A stretch of 64,000 nt of DNA from Pseudonocardia sp. CNS-004 (GCA_001942185.1 MKJV01000073.1:48512-112511), one strand, 5' to 3'; counted from the first letter of the stretch, positions 34,928 through 44,612 are shown. Translations and numbers: made by a program. Notes: a model not told the origin generated them from the letters alone.

Positions 34928-35674
34928 GTGCCCGAGAACCGGAGCAAGATCGTGCTGGTCACCGGAGCGAGCAGCGGCATCGGCGAGGCCGTCGCCGCGC
35001 GGCTCGCACGTGAGGGCCACCAGGTCGTCGCGGGCGCGCGCCGCACGGACCGGCTGGAACAACTCGTCGAACGGACCCGTGACGAGGCGAAGGCCGCGGG
35101 CGGCGGGATCGAGGCCGTCCGCCTCGACGTCACCGACCGCGCCGACGTCGCCTCGTTCGTCGAGGCGGCACGCACCCGGCACGGCCGCGTCGACGTACTG
35201 GTCAACAACGCCGGCGTGATGCCGCTGTCGCGGCTCGACTCGCTCCTGGTGCAGGAGTGGGACCGGATGCTCGACGTGAACGTCCGGGGCCTGCTGCACG
35301 GCATCGCCGCGGCGCTGCCGGTCTTCACCGCGCAGGGCGGCGGCCACTTCGTCACCGTCGCCAGCATCGGCGCCCACCAGGTCGTGCCGACCAGCGCCGT
35401 CTACTCCGGCACCAAGTACGCCGCGTGGGCGATCACCGAGGGACTGCGCCAGGAGTCCGACCCGTCCATCCGCGTCACGACGATCTCCCCGGGCGTCGTC
35501 ACTTCCGAGCTCGCGGGCACCATCACCGAGCACGGTGCGGCCGAGGCCATGCGCACCTACCGCGCCCACGCGATCGAACCCGATGCGATCGCCCGCGCCA
35601 TCTCCTACGCGCTCGCCCAGCCGGACGACGTCGACGTCAACGAGATCATCGTGCGGCCGACGCGGCAGCGCTGA
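34928..35674 (+). CDS. SDR family oxidoreductase
   Basis: Intact 248-residue classical SDR from GTG 34928, with GAGGAGGAA upstream. Cofactor motif VLVTGASSGIGEAVAARL, VLVNNAGVMPLS, catalytic Ser in VASIGAHQ, Tyr-X3-Lys in AVYSGTKYAAWA and PG motif ISPGVV are all present. The Arg-rich segment after strand 2 (GARRTDRLEQL) indicates NADP preference. The substrate is unknown. The XRE/MmyB regulator gene diverges from it and probably controls it. Confidence 0.92.
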   Translation: MPENRSKIVLVTGASSGIGEAVAARLAREGHQVVAGARRTDRLEQLVERTRDEAKAAGGGIEAVRLDVTDRADVASFVEAARTRHGRVDVLVNNAGVMPLSRLDSLLVQEWDRMLDVNVRGLLHGIAAALPVFTAQGGGHFVTVASIGAHQVVPTSAVYSGTKYAAWAITEGLRQESDPSIRVTTISPGVVTSELAGTITEHGAAEAMRTYRAHAIEPDAIARAISYALAQPDDVDVNEIIVRPTRQR

Positions 35675-35682
35675 GCGCGACG

Positions 35683-36240
35683 TCAGCGACGGGTGAGGGC
35701 CACCAGGTAGCGGCAGAGCCGGCCGGTGGGGTTGACGTACGCCCGCGCGACCGGCGGGCCGAGCTGCAGGCAGTCACCGACGTCGAGCTCGTGGACGGCG
35801 TCGCCCTCCTCCAGCCGCAGGTGGCCCGCCAGCACCCAGACCTGCTGGTGGACGTCCGGGTAGGAGTCGGCGGCGAACGCGACCCGCGCGCCGGCAGGCA
35901 GCTCGATCTCGACCAGTTCGAGCGGCCTGCCGCTGGCGGGCGACACGGTCCGGCGCAGGTAGCCGGAGGCCGGGTCGGTCCAGGTCGGCTGGTCGGCGGC
36001 CCGCACGAGCCTGCCACCGCCGTCCTCCGCGCGGGCCACGAGCTCCGAGAGCGTGATCCCGAGTGCGCCGGCGAGGCGGGCGAGCAGCACGGCCGTGGGT
36101 TGCGCCTCGCCGCGCTCGACCTTGGCGATCATCGCCCGGGACACCCCCGCACCCTCCGCGAGCGCGCTGACGGAGAGGCCACGCGCCTTCCGGGCGGCCT
36201 GCAGGGCGGCGGCGAGCGATTCTGTGAGGGCGTCGGTCAC
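35683..36240 (-). CDS. XRE-cupin transcriptional regulator
   Basis: Intact, 185 residues from GTG 36240. The HTH reads LQAARKARGLSVSALAEGAGVSRAMIAKVERGEAQPTAVLLARLAGAL in standard XRE form and the C-terminal cupin barrel has FAADSYPDVHQQVWVLAGHLRLEEGD with HELDVGDCLQLGP. Such proteins sense small molecules through the cupin pocket. It diverges from a GNAT acetyltransferase 40 bases away. This pairing is common, so it probably controls that gene. Confidence 0.9.
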   Translation of the reverse strand: MTDALTESLAAALQAARKARGLSVSALAEGAGVSRAMIAKVERGEAQPTAVLLARLAGALGITLSELVARAEDGGGRLVRAADQPTWTDPASGYLRRTVSPASGRPLELVEIELPAGARVAFAADSYPDVHQQVWVLAGHLRLEEGDAVHELDVGDCLQLGPPVARAYVNPTGRLCRYLVALTRR

Positions 36241-36280
36241 GACTGTCAGTATAGTGCCGATTCTGTTTATCATCGTGACT

Positions 36281-36805
36281 ATGAAGGTTCGCGCCGCCAC
36301 CGAACGGGACGCCGCCGCCTGCGCGGCGATCTACGCCCCGTACGTCACCGACACCGCGATCACGTTCGAGGACGAGCCGCCGACCACCGAGCAGATGGCG
36401 GCCCGGATCGCCGCGGCCGAACGCACCCACGCCTGGCTGGTCCTCGAACACCCGGACGACAGCCGGGTCACCGGCTACGCCTACGCCGGGCCGTTCAAGG
36501 CGCGGCCGGCGTACCGCTGGTCGTGCGAGACGAGCGTCTACGTGGAGCTCGACCGCAGGCGCACCGGCGGCGGCCGCCTCCTCTACGAGACGCTCTTCAC
36601 GCTGCTGGCGGATCGGGGGTTCCGCACGGCCGTGGCGGGCATGACGCTCCCGAACGAGGCGAGCGCGGGCCTGCACCGGGCCATGGGGTTCGAGCCGGTG
36701 GGCACCTACCGGCGCATCGGCTGGAAGCACGGCCGCTGGCACGACGTGGCGTGGGTGCAGCGGTCGCTCGCGGACGTGGGAGAGCCGCCGGCCGAACCAC
36801 GCTAG
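36281..36805 (+). CDS. GNAT N-acetyltransferase (phosphinothricin/methionine sulfoximine type)
   Basis: Intact 174-residue enzyme of the PAT/Bar-like GNAT family. Hallmarks: RAATERDAAACAAIYAPYVTDTAITFEDEPPT broken as AAIYAPYVTDTAITFE, GYAYAGPFKARPAYRW, TSVYVELDRRRTGGGRLLYETLF with the acetyl-CoA binding loop (RRTGGGR), and MTLPNEASAGLHRAMGFEPVGTYRRIGWKHGRWHDV in parts. It transfers acetyl groups from acetyl-CoA to a small amine such as methionine sulfoximine or phosphinothricin analogues. Regulation by the divergent XRE-cupin protein is likely. Confidence 0.9.
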   Translation: MKVRAATERDAAACAAIYAPYVTDTAITFEDEPPTTEQMAARIAAAERTHAWLVLEHPDDSRVTGYAYAGPFKARPAYRWSCETSVYVELDRRRTGGGRLLYETLFTLLADRGFRTAVAGMTLPNEASAGLHRAMGFEPVGTYRRIGWKHGRWHDVAWVQRSLADVGEPPAEPR

Positions 36806-36950
36806 GAGGGTCCTGATCGACTCCGGCCGTAGCGAGCGGCGGCCCGGTCGTGTCCGCGCAAGGCGGAGGATCGGACCGGCACCCCGGTCATCGACACCGG
36901 CTCGCCGCGGCGGGTCTCGAAGGCGCGGGGGCCGGGCCCGCACGTGGCGA

Positions 36951-37014
36951 TGATCCGCGGTTTCGGCTCGTGGTTGCCGGTGACGCAGCAACGGACGACC
37001 GATACTCGAGATCA
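36951..37014. repeat. TGATC...GATCA element (64 bp), copy 2
   Basis: 64 bases from TGATC (36951) to GATCA (ending 37014). Its internal sequence shows only weak symmetry and differs from the other copies; it is included because of the exact ends and the length shared with the 64-bp copies at 37750 and 54254. Confidence 0.5.
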
Positions 37015-37116
37015 TGCGCGCTCGGCGACGCGATGCCGTGGGTCTCGCACCGAGTTCACGACGAGACCACTGCGGCGTCGGTCCTCGGGCGAGGGCTCTT
37101 CCACCCGGGCGCTGCG

Positions 37117-37260
37117 TGATCAGCTGATCGGCGCATCCACGGCCGCATACGGCCGCCCGTGCACCAGGCGGTCGATCATGACCGTTGGGCCCCGGGCTTG
37201 ATCAGCCGGTGGGTGCAGCCACGGCCGTATGTGGCCGCTCCCGCACCGGAGTCGCGATCA
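37117..37260. repeat. Two tandem 62-bp TGATC...GATCA elements, copies 3 and 4
   Basis: Copy 3 is 37117-37178 and copy 4 is 37199-37260, both exactly 62 bases and about three-quarters identical. Each starts TGATCAGC and ends CGATCA. Both have the dyad CGGCCGCATACGGCCG or its variant CGGCCGTATGTGGCCG near the centre, followed by GCACC. A 20-base spacer separates them. Confidence 0.8.
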
Positions 37261-37519
37261 CGGCTACCGCATCGCCTCCAGCGGCACCGCACAGGCCCCT
37301 CATGAAACAGATGGGTGATACCCAGGCGGACGATCACGCCGATACCGCTGTTGCATCGGCGCGATCGTCCAACGCGGCGAGGCCGCCGCCTGGGCGTCGC
37401 GCAGTAGGCCCGAGTTGTTCAGGGCGCTCCTCGGCCGCGTCGAAGAAGACGAGTGGGGTCGAACTCGGCCGGTTGCCGTGGCCGCTCAGAGCCGGGGCGC
37501 CGAGCCGACCGGTGGCTGG

Positions 37520-37652
37520 TGATCGCCGGAAATGGTGCCCCGACGACCGACCTGTCGCCCCACCACCACTGTCGACGATCAGCGTGCACCTGATCGGCCG
37601 AAGTGGTGCCAGAGCGTCGCATCCGGCGCTCTCGAACCACTTCCAGCGATCA
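37520..37652. repeat. Composite of two 62-bp elements, copies 5 and 6
   Basis: Copy 5 is 37520-37581, copy 6 is 37591-37652, with a 9-base linker. Copy 6 is a strong palindrome: GAAGTGGT pairs with ACCACTTC and AGAGCG with CGCTCT. Copy 5 carries the related GAAATGGTGCC and CCACCACTGTC. The whole 133-base unit occurs again in inverted orientation at 51067-51199 with the same linker length. Confidence 0.85.
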
Positions 37653-37749
37653 AGCCCGGGGTTCGGCCGCGGCCGGCGGTGATCACCGCGATGGCACCCC
37701 GGAGGCCGGGAAGCGCTGCCGTCCTGGCCGACACACCCCCACGACGTCG

Positions 37750-37813
37750 TGATCGTTGCGAGATCACGCCGCTCGCCGCCACGAGGGCGCTGTGGCCCCG
37801 GTCGGACCGATCA
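37750..37813. repeat. TGATC...GATCA element (64 bp), copy 7
   Basis: 64 bases that start TGATCGTTGCGAGA and end CGGACCGATCA, with GCGAGGGCG-like text in the middle (ACGAGGGCG). The copy at 54254-54317 has the same length, ends and middle block. It lies just before the lipoprotein gene stop at 37855. Confidence 0.8.
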
Positions 37814-37854
37814 TGCGGTTGTAGCCCGGGGAATCGGCGCGGGAGCCTCGGCCA

Positions 37855-38169
37855 TCAGGCGCGGACGCGCACGATGACCTCGGTGTCCGTGACCTCCTGG
37901 ACCCCCACCACGAACCCGGCGGCCTCGGTCTCGCCGCCGACCGGAACCGTGATCTGTTGGCCCGCCACCTCCAGCTGCGCGGTGCCGTCCTGGACACCAA
38001 CGAGGCGGGCCTCGACGCCGAGCACCGAGACCGCCACGTCACCGCTGCGCGGGAAGGTGACGGTGCACCCGTCCAGCCCGCAGTCGACCTGTGAGTTCTG
38101 ACCGCACCCGGAGACGAGGACCAGCGCTGCGAATACGGACATCACGGACAGAACGACACGGCGCACCAT
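37855..38169 (-). CDS. Putative lipoprotein
   Basis: A 104-residue protein from ATG 38169, chosen because it starts a typical lipoprotein signal: MVRRVVLSVMSVFAALVLVSGCG with the lipobox LVSGC. The mature protein has two more cysteines (VDCGLDGCTVTFPR) and a beta-rich domain (VAVSVLGVEARLVGVQDGTAQLEVAGQ). No family is recognised. It is probably attached to the outer face of the membrane. Confidence 0.75.
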   Translation of the reverse strand: MVRRVVLSVMSVFAALVLVSGCGQNSQVDCGLDGCTVTFPRSGDVAVSVLGVEARLVGVQDGTAQLEVAGQQITVPVGGETEAAGFVVGVQEVTDTEVIVRVRA

Positions 38170-38411
38170 GAAGGTGAGCCTACGGGCATCGCCCGGGTGT
38201 CGATCTCTCGCCATCACTGAACGTCGCGGTGCGGGGAAGATCGCTCACCGTGACGCTCCGTGCGCTGAGCGGAGCGCCGACGCAGATGCATATGCAGAAG
38301 ACGTTGCAGATTCCCCTTGCGGATGCACGCGGAGAGCGACACACTGGATGCGGTGGGTGGCATGCCCCGGGGCAGCCGCCCAGAGGGTGGACCTGTGGCG
38401 GAGTGGGGGCC

Positions 38412-38681
38412 GTGAGCAGACCGCGTGGACAGGCCGAGACGATCGGGCTCGGCGTGAACTCCACTATTTCCGTCACCTGCGTGCTCGACGGTCGCTGCCA
38501 TTCGGTCCCCGACGAAGAACTCGCGATCGGCATCGCTCAGCGCGGCGGCCAGTATTCCGCGGTCTGCGGCCACGTGGTCACGCCGGCGCCCATGGTCGCG
38601 CCCGACGGCGACCTCTGCCCGTCGTGCGCGGAGCGCGACTCGAGCCACCGCCGCAGGCGCGGCATTCGTTTCCGGTTCTGA
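38412..38681 (+). CDS. Small hypothetical protein with Cys motif
   Basis: About 89 residues from GTG 38412; a longer frame begins at 38229 but its first 60 residues look non-coding. Visible features are ISVTCVLDGRCHSVPDEELAIG, QYSAVCGHVV and GDLCPSCAERDSSHRRRRG, with a final CxxC and upstream Cys and His that could bind zinc. Similar short proteins occur in Pseudonocardiaceae near hypothetical clusters. Function unknown. Confidence 0.5.
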   Translation: MSRPRGQAETIGLGVNSTISVTCVLDGRCHSVPDEELAIGIAQRGGQYSAVCGHVVTPAPMVAPDGDLCPSCAERDSSHRRRRGIRFRF

Positions 38682-38821
38682 TCCGGCGCTGCTGCGGCGC
38701 CCTCCGAGGGCGTCGCCACGTCAGAGTGTCACCGTATGTGCGGATTTTCGTGTGAACCAGGTGTGACGAACGTTGGGATGGGCATCCAAGGGTGCGACAT
38801 CCGAGAGACCTGGGAGTTCCG

Positions 38822-39613
38822 ATGTTCGACAACCTCGTCGCTGCGCTGGGCGACGCGATGCGCGCGGTCGCGCTGTTCGTGCCGCAACTGCTGCTGTTCC
38901 TCGTCATCCTGTTCATCGGATGGCTGATCGCAAAGGGTCTGCGCAAGCTGACCGACTCGGTCCTCGAACGTCTGCATTTCGACCGCGCCGTCGAGCGCGG
39001 CGGAATCGGGCAGGCGCTCGCGCGGTCCAAGTACGACGCCAGTGACCTGATCGCGATGGTCGTCTACTACGCGGTGCTGCTGCTCACGCTGCAGCTCGCG
39101 TTCGGGGTGTGGGGGCCCAACCCCATCAGTGAGCTGCTGACGGGGATCGTCGCGTTCCTGCCGCGGATCGCCGTGGCGATCATCATCGTCGTGGTTGCCT
39201 CGGCCATCGGGGCGGCTGTCAAGGATCTCATCATGAGCGTCACTGGCGGCCTGTCCTACGGCAACGTGCTCGCGAACATCGCGTCGATCTTCATCATCGC
39301 TCTCGGTGTGATCGCCGCGCTGAGCCAGATCGGCGTCGCGATCGCGGTCACGATGCCGGTGCTGATCGCGGTGCTCGCCACGGTCGGCGGCATCATGGTC
39401 GTCGGTGTCGGTGGCGGTCTCATCCGGCCGATGCAGCAGCGCTGGGAGCGCTGGTTGGAGCGGGCCGAGCAGGAGGCGCCGCAGGCGAGGGCGCACGCCC
39501 AGGCCTACGAGCGCGGCCGCGAGGACGCCGCCCGTCCGACCGGGGCGCACGCCGACATGACCGACCCGGTCGGCACCCGCATGGACCAGGCCACGGAGTC
39601 GCGCAACCCGTAG
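38822..39613 (+). CDS. MscS-like membrane protein (conserved TM helix)
   Basis: Intact 263-residue protein from ATG 38822. It has four to five hydrophobic segments (ALFVPQLLLFLVILFIGWLIAKG, LIAMVVYYAVLLLTLQLAFG, LTGIVAFLPRIAVAIIIVVVASAIG, ANIASIFIIALGVIAALSQIG, AVTMPVLIAVLATVGGIMVVGVGGGL). The pattern FGWLIAKGLRKLTD-type N-terminus and pore-like helix with glycine and alanine spacing match the TM-helix family related to MscS channels, without the usual cytoplasmic cage. The C-terminal tail is charged. A role in osmotic or ion homeostasis is inferred. Confidence 0.82.
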   Translation: MFDNLVAALGDAMRAVALFVPQLLLFLVILFIGWLIAKGLRKLTDSVLERLHFDRAVERGGIGQALARSKYDASDLIAMVVYYAVLLLTLQLAFGVWGPNPISELLTGIVAFLPRIAVAIIIVVVASAIGAAVKDLIMSVTGGLSYGNVLANIASIFIIALGVIAALSQIGVAIAVTMPVLIAVLATVGGIMVVGVGGGLIRPMQQRWERWLERAEQEAPQARAHAQAYERGREDAARPTGAHADMTDPVGTRMDQATESRNP

Positions 39614-39691
39614 CCCCAGGCTGCAGCGAGGCCACCTCCACGCGGCGTCGCCCGCGTGGAGGTGGCCTCGTGGTGTCTCGGGGTAGGCGTG

Positions 39692-41994
39692 TCAGCCCAG
39701 CAGGCGGTCCGGGGTGAGTGGGAGGTCCTGCACGCGCACGCCCGTCGCGTGGTGCACCGCGTTCGCCACCGCGGCCGCCACCCCGGCGATGCTCACCTCT
39801 CCCACGCCGAGCAGGCCCAGCGGGGTGGTCGGGTCGGGCTCGTCGAGGCAGGTGACGTCGATCGCCGGGACGTCGGCCTGCACCGGCACGTGGTAGTCGC
39901 CGAGGCCGGCGTTCACGATGCGGCCGGTGCGCGGGTCGACCTCGGTGGCCTCGGAGAGCGCCGCCCCGATCCCCATCACGATCCCACCGCGCAGCTGGCT
40001 CGCCACCAGCTTCGGGTTGATCACCCGCCCGACGTCGAACACCGCCACCCAGCGCGTCACGCGGACCTCGCCGGTGTCCTCGTCGACCGCGACCTCGCAG
40101 AAATGGGCACCGGTTGCGGCCCGGACCTGGCGTCGCTGATCGTTGACCATGCCGGCGATGAACCGCAGCTGCCCCGCGACGCGGCCGACCGCGGTCCTGG
40201 CGCCGACCCGGCCCTCCAGCGACGGGAGGCCTGCGCGGGCGAGGATCTCCGCGTACGTCTCGCCGGACCCGTCGACGGCAAAGAGCCCGCCGTCACGCGC
40301 CGTGATCTCGTCGGTCCGGCGCGCGCGCAGCGGCGAGCCGGGCGCACGGCGGGCGAGCGCGAGCGCCGATCGCCGCAGCTCCTCGCAGGCCTGCAGCACG
40401 CTCGCCGCAGCGGAGGCCGTCTGCCCCGACCCGCCCGCCATCGCCCCGACCGGCAGCGCCGAGTCGCCGATCTCGACCGTGACCGCCTCGACCGGCATGC
40501 CGAGCGCGTCCGCCGCGATCTGCGCCTGCGCGGTCGCCGCACCCACACCGATCTCGTGCAGGCCGCAACGCACCAGGACGGTGCCGTCCAGCCCCAGCCG
40601 GATGGTGACCTCCGCCGGGAACTGGATCGGCATGTGGAAGGCGGTGGCGACGCCCCAGCCCCGCAGCGTCCGCCCGTCGCGCATCGAGCGCGGCCGCGGC
40701 GGCCGGTCGGCCCAGCCGAAGCGCTGCGCGCCGCGCGCGTAGGCACCTCTCAGGTTGCGGCGGGTGAACGGCTTGCCGCCCAGCGGGTCGCGCTCCGGCT
40801 CGTTGCGCATGCGCAGCTCGAGCGGGTCCATGCCCAGCTCGTGCGCCAGCGCGTCCATCCCGGACTCCAGCGCGAACGTGCCGACGGCCTCACCGGGCGC
40901 CCGCATCGGCGCGTTCGGCAGCATGTCGAGCACCGCGGTCTTGTGCTCGACCAGCATGGTGCGGGCCGCGTACAGGTGCTGGGACTGCCGTCCGACGGCC
41001 TCCGGCATGCCACCGACGCGTCCGACCTGCGAGATCCCGACGTGCACGAGCGCGGTGAGGTCGCCGTTGCGTTCCGCACCGAGCGCGACCCGCTGCACGG
41101 TGGGGGTGCGCCCGCCGACCGTGCGGTAGACCGCCTCGCGCGACAGCGCCAGCCGGACCGGTCGCAGGGCGATGCGGGCGGCCATCGCGCACAGCAGCGT
41201 GCCGGCCCAGACGAGCCCCTTCCCGCCGAACCCGCCGCCGACGTTCGCGCGATCACCCGGACCGCGTCGACCGGCAGGCCGAACCGGAGCGCGAGGTGCC
41301 TGCGCGCGAAGTCCATCGCCTGGGTGCTGTCGTGGACGGTGAGCCGGTCGCCGTCCCACACGGCGGTGGTGGCGTGCGGCTCGATGGCGTTGTGGTTCTG
41401 CGGCGGGGTGGTGAAGCGCAGGTCGACCGAGACCGGGGATGCGGCGAGCGCCTGCTCGGCGTCGCCCTTGCGGCCTCCGTCGGGCATCATCGGGATCCCG
41501 CGCATCGGCTCGGCCGAGTCCTCGGCGGCGTCGAAGTCGGTGGCCGCGGGCTCGGCGGCGTAGTCGACACGCACGAGCCGGGCGGCCTCCGCCGCCGTTT
41601 CGAGGGTCTCCGCGACGACCACCGCCACCGGCTCGCCGTTCCAGTGCACCTGGTCACCGCCCAGGTAGTTCACCTTCGTGCCGGAGGCCATCGTGCTCAG
41701 GTCGAGCGGGTTGATCCGCGACGGCGCGGGCTTCAACGGCGGGGCGTTCCGATGGGTGAGCACGGCGAGCACGCCGGTGACCGCCTCCGCTGCGGTGGTG
41801 TCGATCGCGGTGATCCGACCCCGTGCGATCGTCGAGTGCACGAGCGTGGCGTGCGCGAGGTCCGGGAAGGGCCGGTCGGCGGTGTACTCGGCCGAGCCGG
41901 TGGTCTTGACCGCGCCGTCGATGCGGTCGATCGGCCGCCCGACCGCGGGCGTCGTGGCCGTGGTGGGGCGCGTGCGCTCCGGTGCCTGGGTCAT
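39692..41994 (-). CDS. paoC: Xanthine/aldehyde oxidoreductase molybdopterin subunit, frameshifted
   Basis: From ATG 41994, overlapping the FAD-subunit stop by 4 bases. First part: [69 protein letters not shown] in parts. The frame changes near 41245 just before the molybdenum-site motif [12 protein letters not shown]. The rest continues ([79 protein letters not shown]). The active-site Glu is in LLGVGEVSI. About 765 residues. It matches PaoC (YagR)-type periplasmic or cytosolic aldehyde oxidoreductases. Confidence 0.88.
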
Positions 41995-42980
41995 GCCGCG
42001 CCCCCTTCGGTGGCGAGCCGGCGCAGCGTCGCGGCGATCGTCCGCTGCACCATCTCGATCTTGAACGCGTTGTCCGGGCGCGCGACCGCCGAGGTGAGCT
42101 CGGCGGCCGCCGCGCGGCGGAAGGTCTCCTCGGTGGCCGGGGCGCCCAGCAGGACGCGTTCGGCCTCGCGGGCCCGCCACGGCGTGGTGGCGACGCCGCC
42201 CAGCGCCAGCCGCACGTCGACGACCTCGCCGTCGCGGACCGCGAGCGCAGCGGCCACCGACACCAGCGCGAACGCGAACGACGCGCGGTCGCGCACCTTC
42301 CGGTACCAGGAGTTGCGGGCGACCGCGGCCGGTGGCAGCTCGACGGCCGTGATCAGCTCGTCGGTGGCGAGCGTCGTCTCGACGTGCGGGGCCTCGCCGG
42401 GTGCGCGGTGCAGCTCACCGAGCGGGATGCGGCGGGTGCCACGCAGGCTCTGCACCTCGACCACGGCGTCGAGCGCGAGGAGCGCCACCGCCATGTCCGA
42501 CGGGTGCGCCGCGATGCAGTGCTCGCTGGTGCCGAGCACCGCGGTGCCCCGGTGCACACCCTCGATGGCAGCACAGCCGGAGCCCGGCTCGCGCTTGTTG
42601 CAGGCCGCCGCGTGGTCGCGCAGGTACGGACAGCGGGTGCGCTGCAGGAGGTTGCCACCGACCGTCGCCATGTTGCGCAGCTGCCCGGACGCTCCGGCGA
42701 GCAGCGCCTGCGCGAGCACGGGGTAGCGGGAGCGCACCAGCCGGTCGGCGGCGAGGTGGCTGTTGCGCACCGTGGCGCCGATCCGCAGCCCACCGCCCGC
42801 CAGTTCCTCCACACCCGTCAACGGCAGCGACGTGATGTCGACCAGCGTGTCGGGCCGCTCGACGTCCGCGCGCATCAGGTCCACGAGGTTGGTGCCGCCG
42901 CCCAGCGGCCGCGCACCGGCCGCGACGGCCTCCAACGCGCCGGCCAGGTCGGGCGCGCTGACGTACCCGAAGGCCTTCAC
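41991..42980 (-). CDS. paoB: Aldehyde oxidoreductase FAD/[4Fe-4S] subunit
   Basis: Intact, 329 residues from GTG 42980, which overlaps the iron-sulfur-subunit stop by 4 bases. The FAD domain shows [19 protein letters not shown] and [37 protein letters not shown] (read in parts). The four cysteines of RCPYLRD...[10 protein letters not shown] are the extra [4Fe-4S] site found in PaoB (YagS) but not in typical xanthine dehydrogenase FAD subunits. This supports the aldehyde oxidoreductase assignment of the operon. It is in the middle of the order paoA-paoB-paoC. Confidence 0.9.
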   Translation of the reverse strand: MKAFGYVSAPDLAGALEAVAAGARPLGGGTNLVDLMRADVERPDTLVDITSLPLTGVEELAGGGLRIGATVRNSHLAADRLVRSRYPVLAQALLAGASGQLRNMATVGGNLLQRTRCPYLRDHAAACNKREPGSGCAAIEGVHRGTAVLGTSEHCIAAHPSDMAVALLALDAVVEVQSLRGTRRIPLGELHRAPGEAPHVETTLATDELITAVELPPAAVARNSWYRKVRDRASFAFALVSVAAALAVRDGEVVDVRLALGGVATTPWRAREAERVLLGAPATEETFRRAAAAELTSAVARPDNAFKIEMVQRTIAATLRRLATEGGAA

Positions 42981-43493
42981 CGGGCCACCTCGTGGTCCGC
43001 CACCGACCGGATGGCCCCGACGATGCCGTCGTAGGCGCCGCAGCGGCACAGGTTGCCGCTCATCCGCTCCTTGATCTCCGCGTCGGTCAGCGCGATGTCG
43101 TCGTCCGCCAGGTGCGGCGTGACCACGCTCGGCATGCCGGTGCGGTGCTCGGCGAGCATTCCCAGCGCGGAGCAGATCTGGCCCGACGTGCAGAAGCCGC
43201 ACTGGAAGCCGTCCTCGCGGACGAACGCCTCCTGTAGGGGATGCGGGCTGCCCGGCTGCCCGACCCCCTCGATCGTGGTGATGTCGCGCTCGGCGTACTG
43301 CACGGCCAGTGCGAGGCAGGCGGCGATCCGCTCGCCGTCGACGAGCACCGTGCACGCGCCGCAGGCGCTGGTCGCAGCCCTTCTTGGTGCCGGTCAGGCC
43401 CATGTGCTCGCGCAGTGCGTCGAGCAGGCTGACCCGGGGGTCGAGCTCGAGGAGCTCGGTGGTTCCGTTCACGCGCAGCTTCACGGGGATCAC
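42977..43493 (-). CDS. paoA: Aldehyde oxidoreductase [2Fe-2S] subunit, frameshifted
   Basis: From GTG 43493: [39 protein letters not shown] is the plant-type ferredoxin domain. The frame changes near 43370; two bases seem missing where CDQGACGACTV should stand, then [17 protein letters not shown] and the second cluster domain follow ([35 protein letters not shown]). All eight cluster cysteines can be placed. First gene of the pao operon, with a long inverted repeat and a divergent TetR upstream. Confidence 0.87.
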
Positions 43494-43508
43494 GCCGCCA
43501 CTGTAAGG

Positions 43509-43541
43509 CAACGGCGTTGACGTAACAAGTCAACGCCGTTG
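43509..43541. promoter_or_regulatory. Inverted repeat between paoA and tetR
   Basis: Perfect 13-base arms, CAACGGCGTTGAC at 43509-43521 and GTCAACGCCGTTG at 43529-43541, with a 7-base spacer. The site is in the 75-base divergent gap and covers the likely promoters of both genes. The divergent TetR is the likely binder. Confidence 0.75.
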
Positions 43542-43567
43542 TCCTACTTTGGAGTTAGGGTCCCCTC

Positions 43568-44224
43568 GTGAGAACGGAAGGGACCGGCTTCCTGCGCGCC
43601 CGCCGGCCCGAGCAGAAACAGCAGCGCTACGCCGCGATCCTCGACGCCGCGCGCGAGCTCGCCCTGCGCGACGGGGTGGGCGCGGTCAGCCTCGCCGACA
43701 TCGCCGCCGAGGTCGGCATGCACAAGTCGGCACTGCTGAAGTACTTCGAGACCCGAGAGGAGATCTTCCTGCGGCTCGCCGAGACGGAGTTCGGGGAGTG
43801 GGCCGCCGGAGCCATCGCCGCGCTGTCGACGGCGGGGCCCGACCCCCGTCAGGTCGCCGACGTGCTCGCGAACTCCGTGGCCGACCGGCCGCTGTTCTGC
43901 CAGCTGCTGCTGTACTCGCCGCTCACACTGGAACGCAACGTGTCGCTGGAGGTCGTCCGCGCGTTCAAGCAGGCGGTCAACGAATCGCTCCAGCAGGTGC
44001 TACCCGCGCTGCGCCGGGCGCTACCCGCACTCGGCGACGAGGCGTGCTTCGACCTGTTCGCGATGTCGGGGATCGCGGCCGCCGGGCTGTGGCAGGCGGC
44101 CCACCCGTCGCCGCAGGTGGTCGCGCTCCACGCCGAGGACCCGCACGCAGCCCGGTACCCGGATTTCCGGGCCACCCTCGTCCGGTTCGTCCGGACCTAC
44201 CTCACCGGCCTGCTGAACGAGTGA
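43568..44224 (+). CDS. TetR family transcriptional regulator
   Basis: Intact 218-residue regulator from GTG 43568. HTH: AVSLADIAAEVGMHKSALLKYFETREEIFL. The ligand domain includes EFGEWAAGAIAALS, LLLYSPLTLERNVSLEVVRAFK, typical of TetR_C_17-type proteins next to molybdenum hydroxylase genes. It diverges from paoA and probably represses paoABC in the absence of an aldehyde or related inducer, through the 13-base inverted repeat at 43509-43541. Confidence 0.88.
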   Translation: MRTEGTGFLRARRPEQKQQRYAAILDAARELALRDGVGAVSLADIAAEVGMHKSALLKYFETREEIFLRLAETEFGEWAAGAIAALSTAGPDPRQVADVLANSVADRPLFCQLLLYSPLTLERNVSLEVVRAFKQAVNESLQQVLPALRRALPALGDEACFDLFAMSGIAAAGLWQAAHPSPQVVALHAEDPHAARYPDFRATLVRFVRTYLTGLLNE

Positions 44225-44228
44225 GGGC

Positions 44229-44612
44229 TCAGGCCCCGAAGGCCGCGGCCGGAGCGCGGTGCCAGCGGTCGTCACGGCTCAGCGCGCAGACGGCGAGCAC
44301 CCGGACGGTGAGCCAGTCTGCGCGGTGCCAGCACTCCCCGACCGTGGCCCGCAGCCGGGACGCGTCGGTGCCCGCCTCGTCGAGCAGGCCCTTCGCGTAG
44401 CCCGCGAGCAGCACCGCGGTGGCGGTGGCGGCGGCACCCTCCACCCCGAGCAGCAGGATGTCGCGCACGCCCGCGGCGTGCTGGTCGACGGCCGCCAACA
44501 ACGCGGGAACGGCGGCGGCAGCGGCCAGCCCCGCAGCACCCACCTGCTCCATCAGACCGGCCAGCCACCGCTGTGCGTGATGATCGGCGAGGTGGTCGAA
44601 GATTCCTGCCAC
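44229..44612 (-). CDS. Conserved hypothetical protein (DUF6401-like)
   Basis: About 127 residues from GTG 44612 (VAGIFDHLADHHAQRWLAG). Its body LMEQVGAAGLAAAAAVPALLAAVDQHAAGVRDILL and ECWHRADWLTVRVLAVCALSR resembles the DUF6401 family of small actinobacterial proteins loosely linked to natural-product clusters. That match is from memory and moderate. It converges with the TetR at 44224 and precedes a small membrane protein. Confidence 0.5.
   Translation of the reverse strand: MAGIFDHLADHHAQRWLAGLMEQVGAAGLAAAAAVPALLAAVDQHAAGVRDILLLGVEGAAATATAVLLAGYAKGLLDEAGTDASRLRATVGECWHRADWLTVRVLAVCALSRDDRWHRAPAAAFGA

Larger units (their letters stand above)
36806..37854. other. 1.05-kb intergenic region made of repeat elements
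   Basis: This gap lies between the convergent GNAT gene and a lipoprotein gene. No coding frame is convincing. It holds six TGATC...GATCA elements (listed separately) that together cover more than a third of it. The remaining DNA between them has no gene or RNA that I recognise. Confidence 0.7.

Noticed and set aside
38229..38411. Longer N-terminus for the small Cys protein
   Set aside because: The first 60 codons have no conserved look and overlap the likely promoter of the divergent lipoprotein gene; GTG 38412 fits better.
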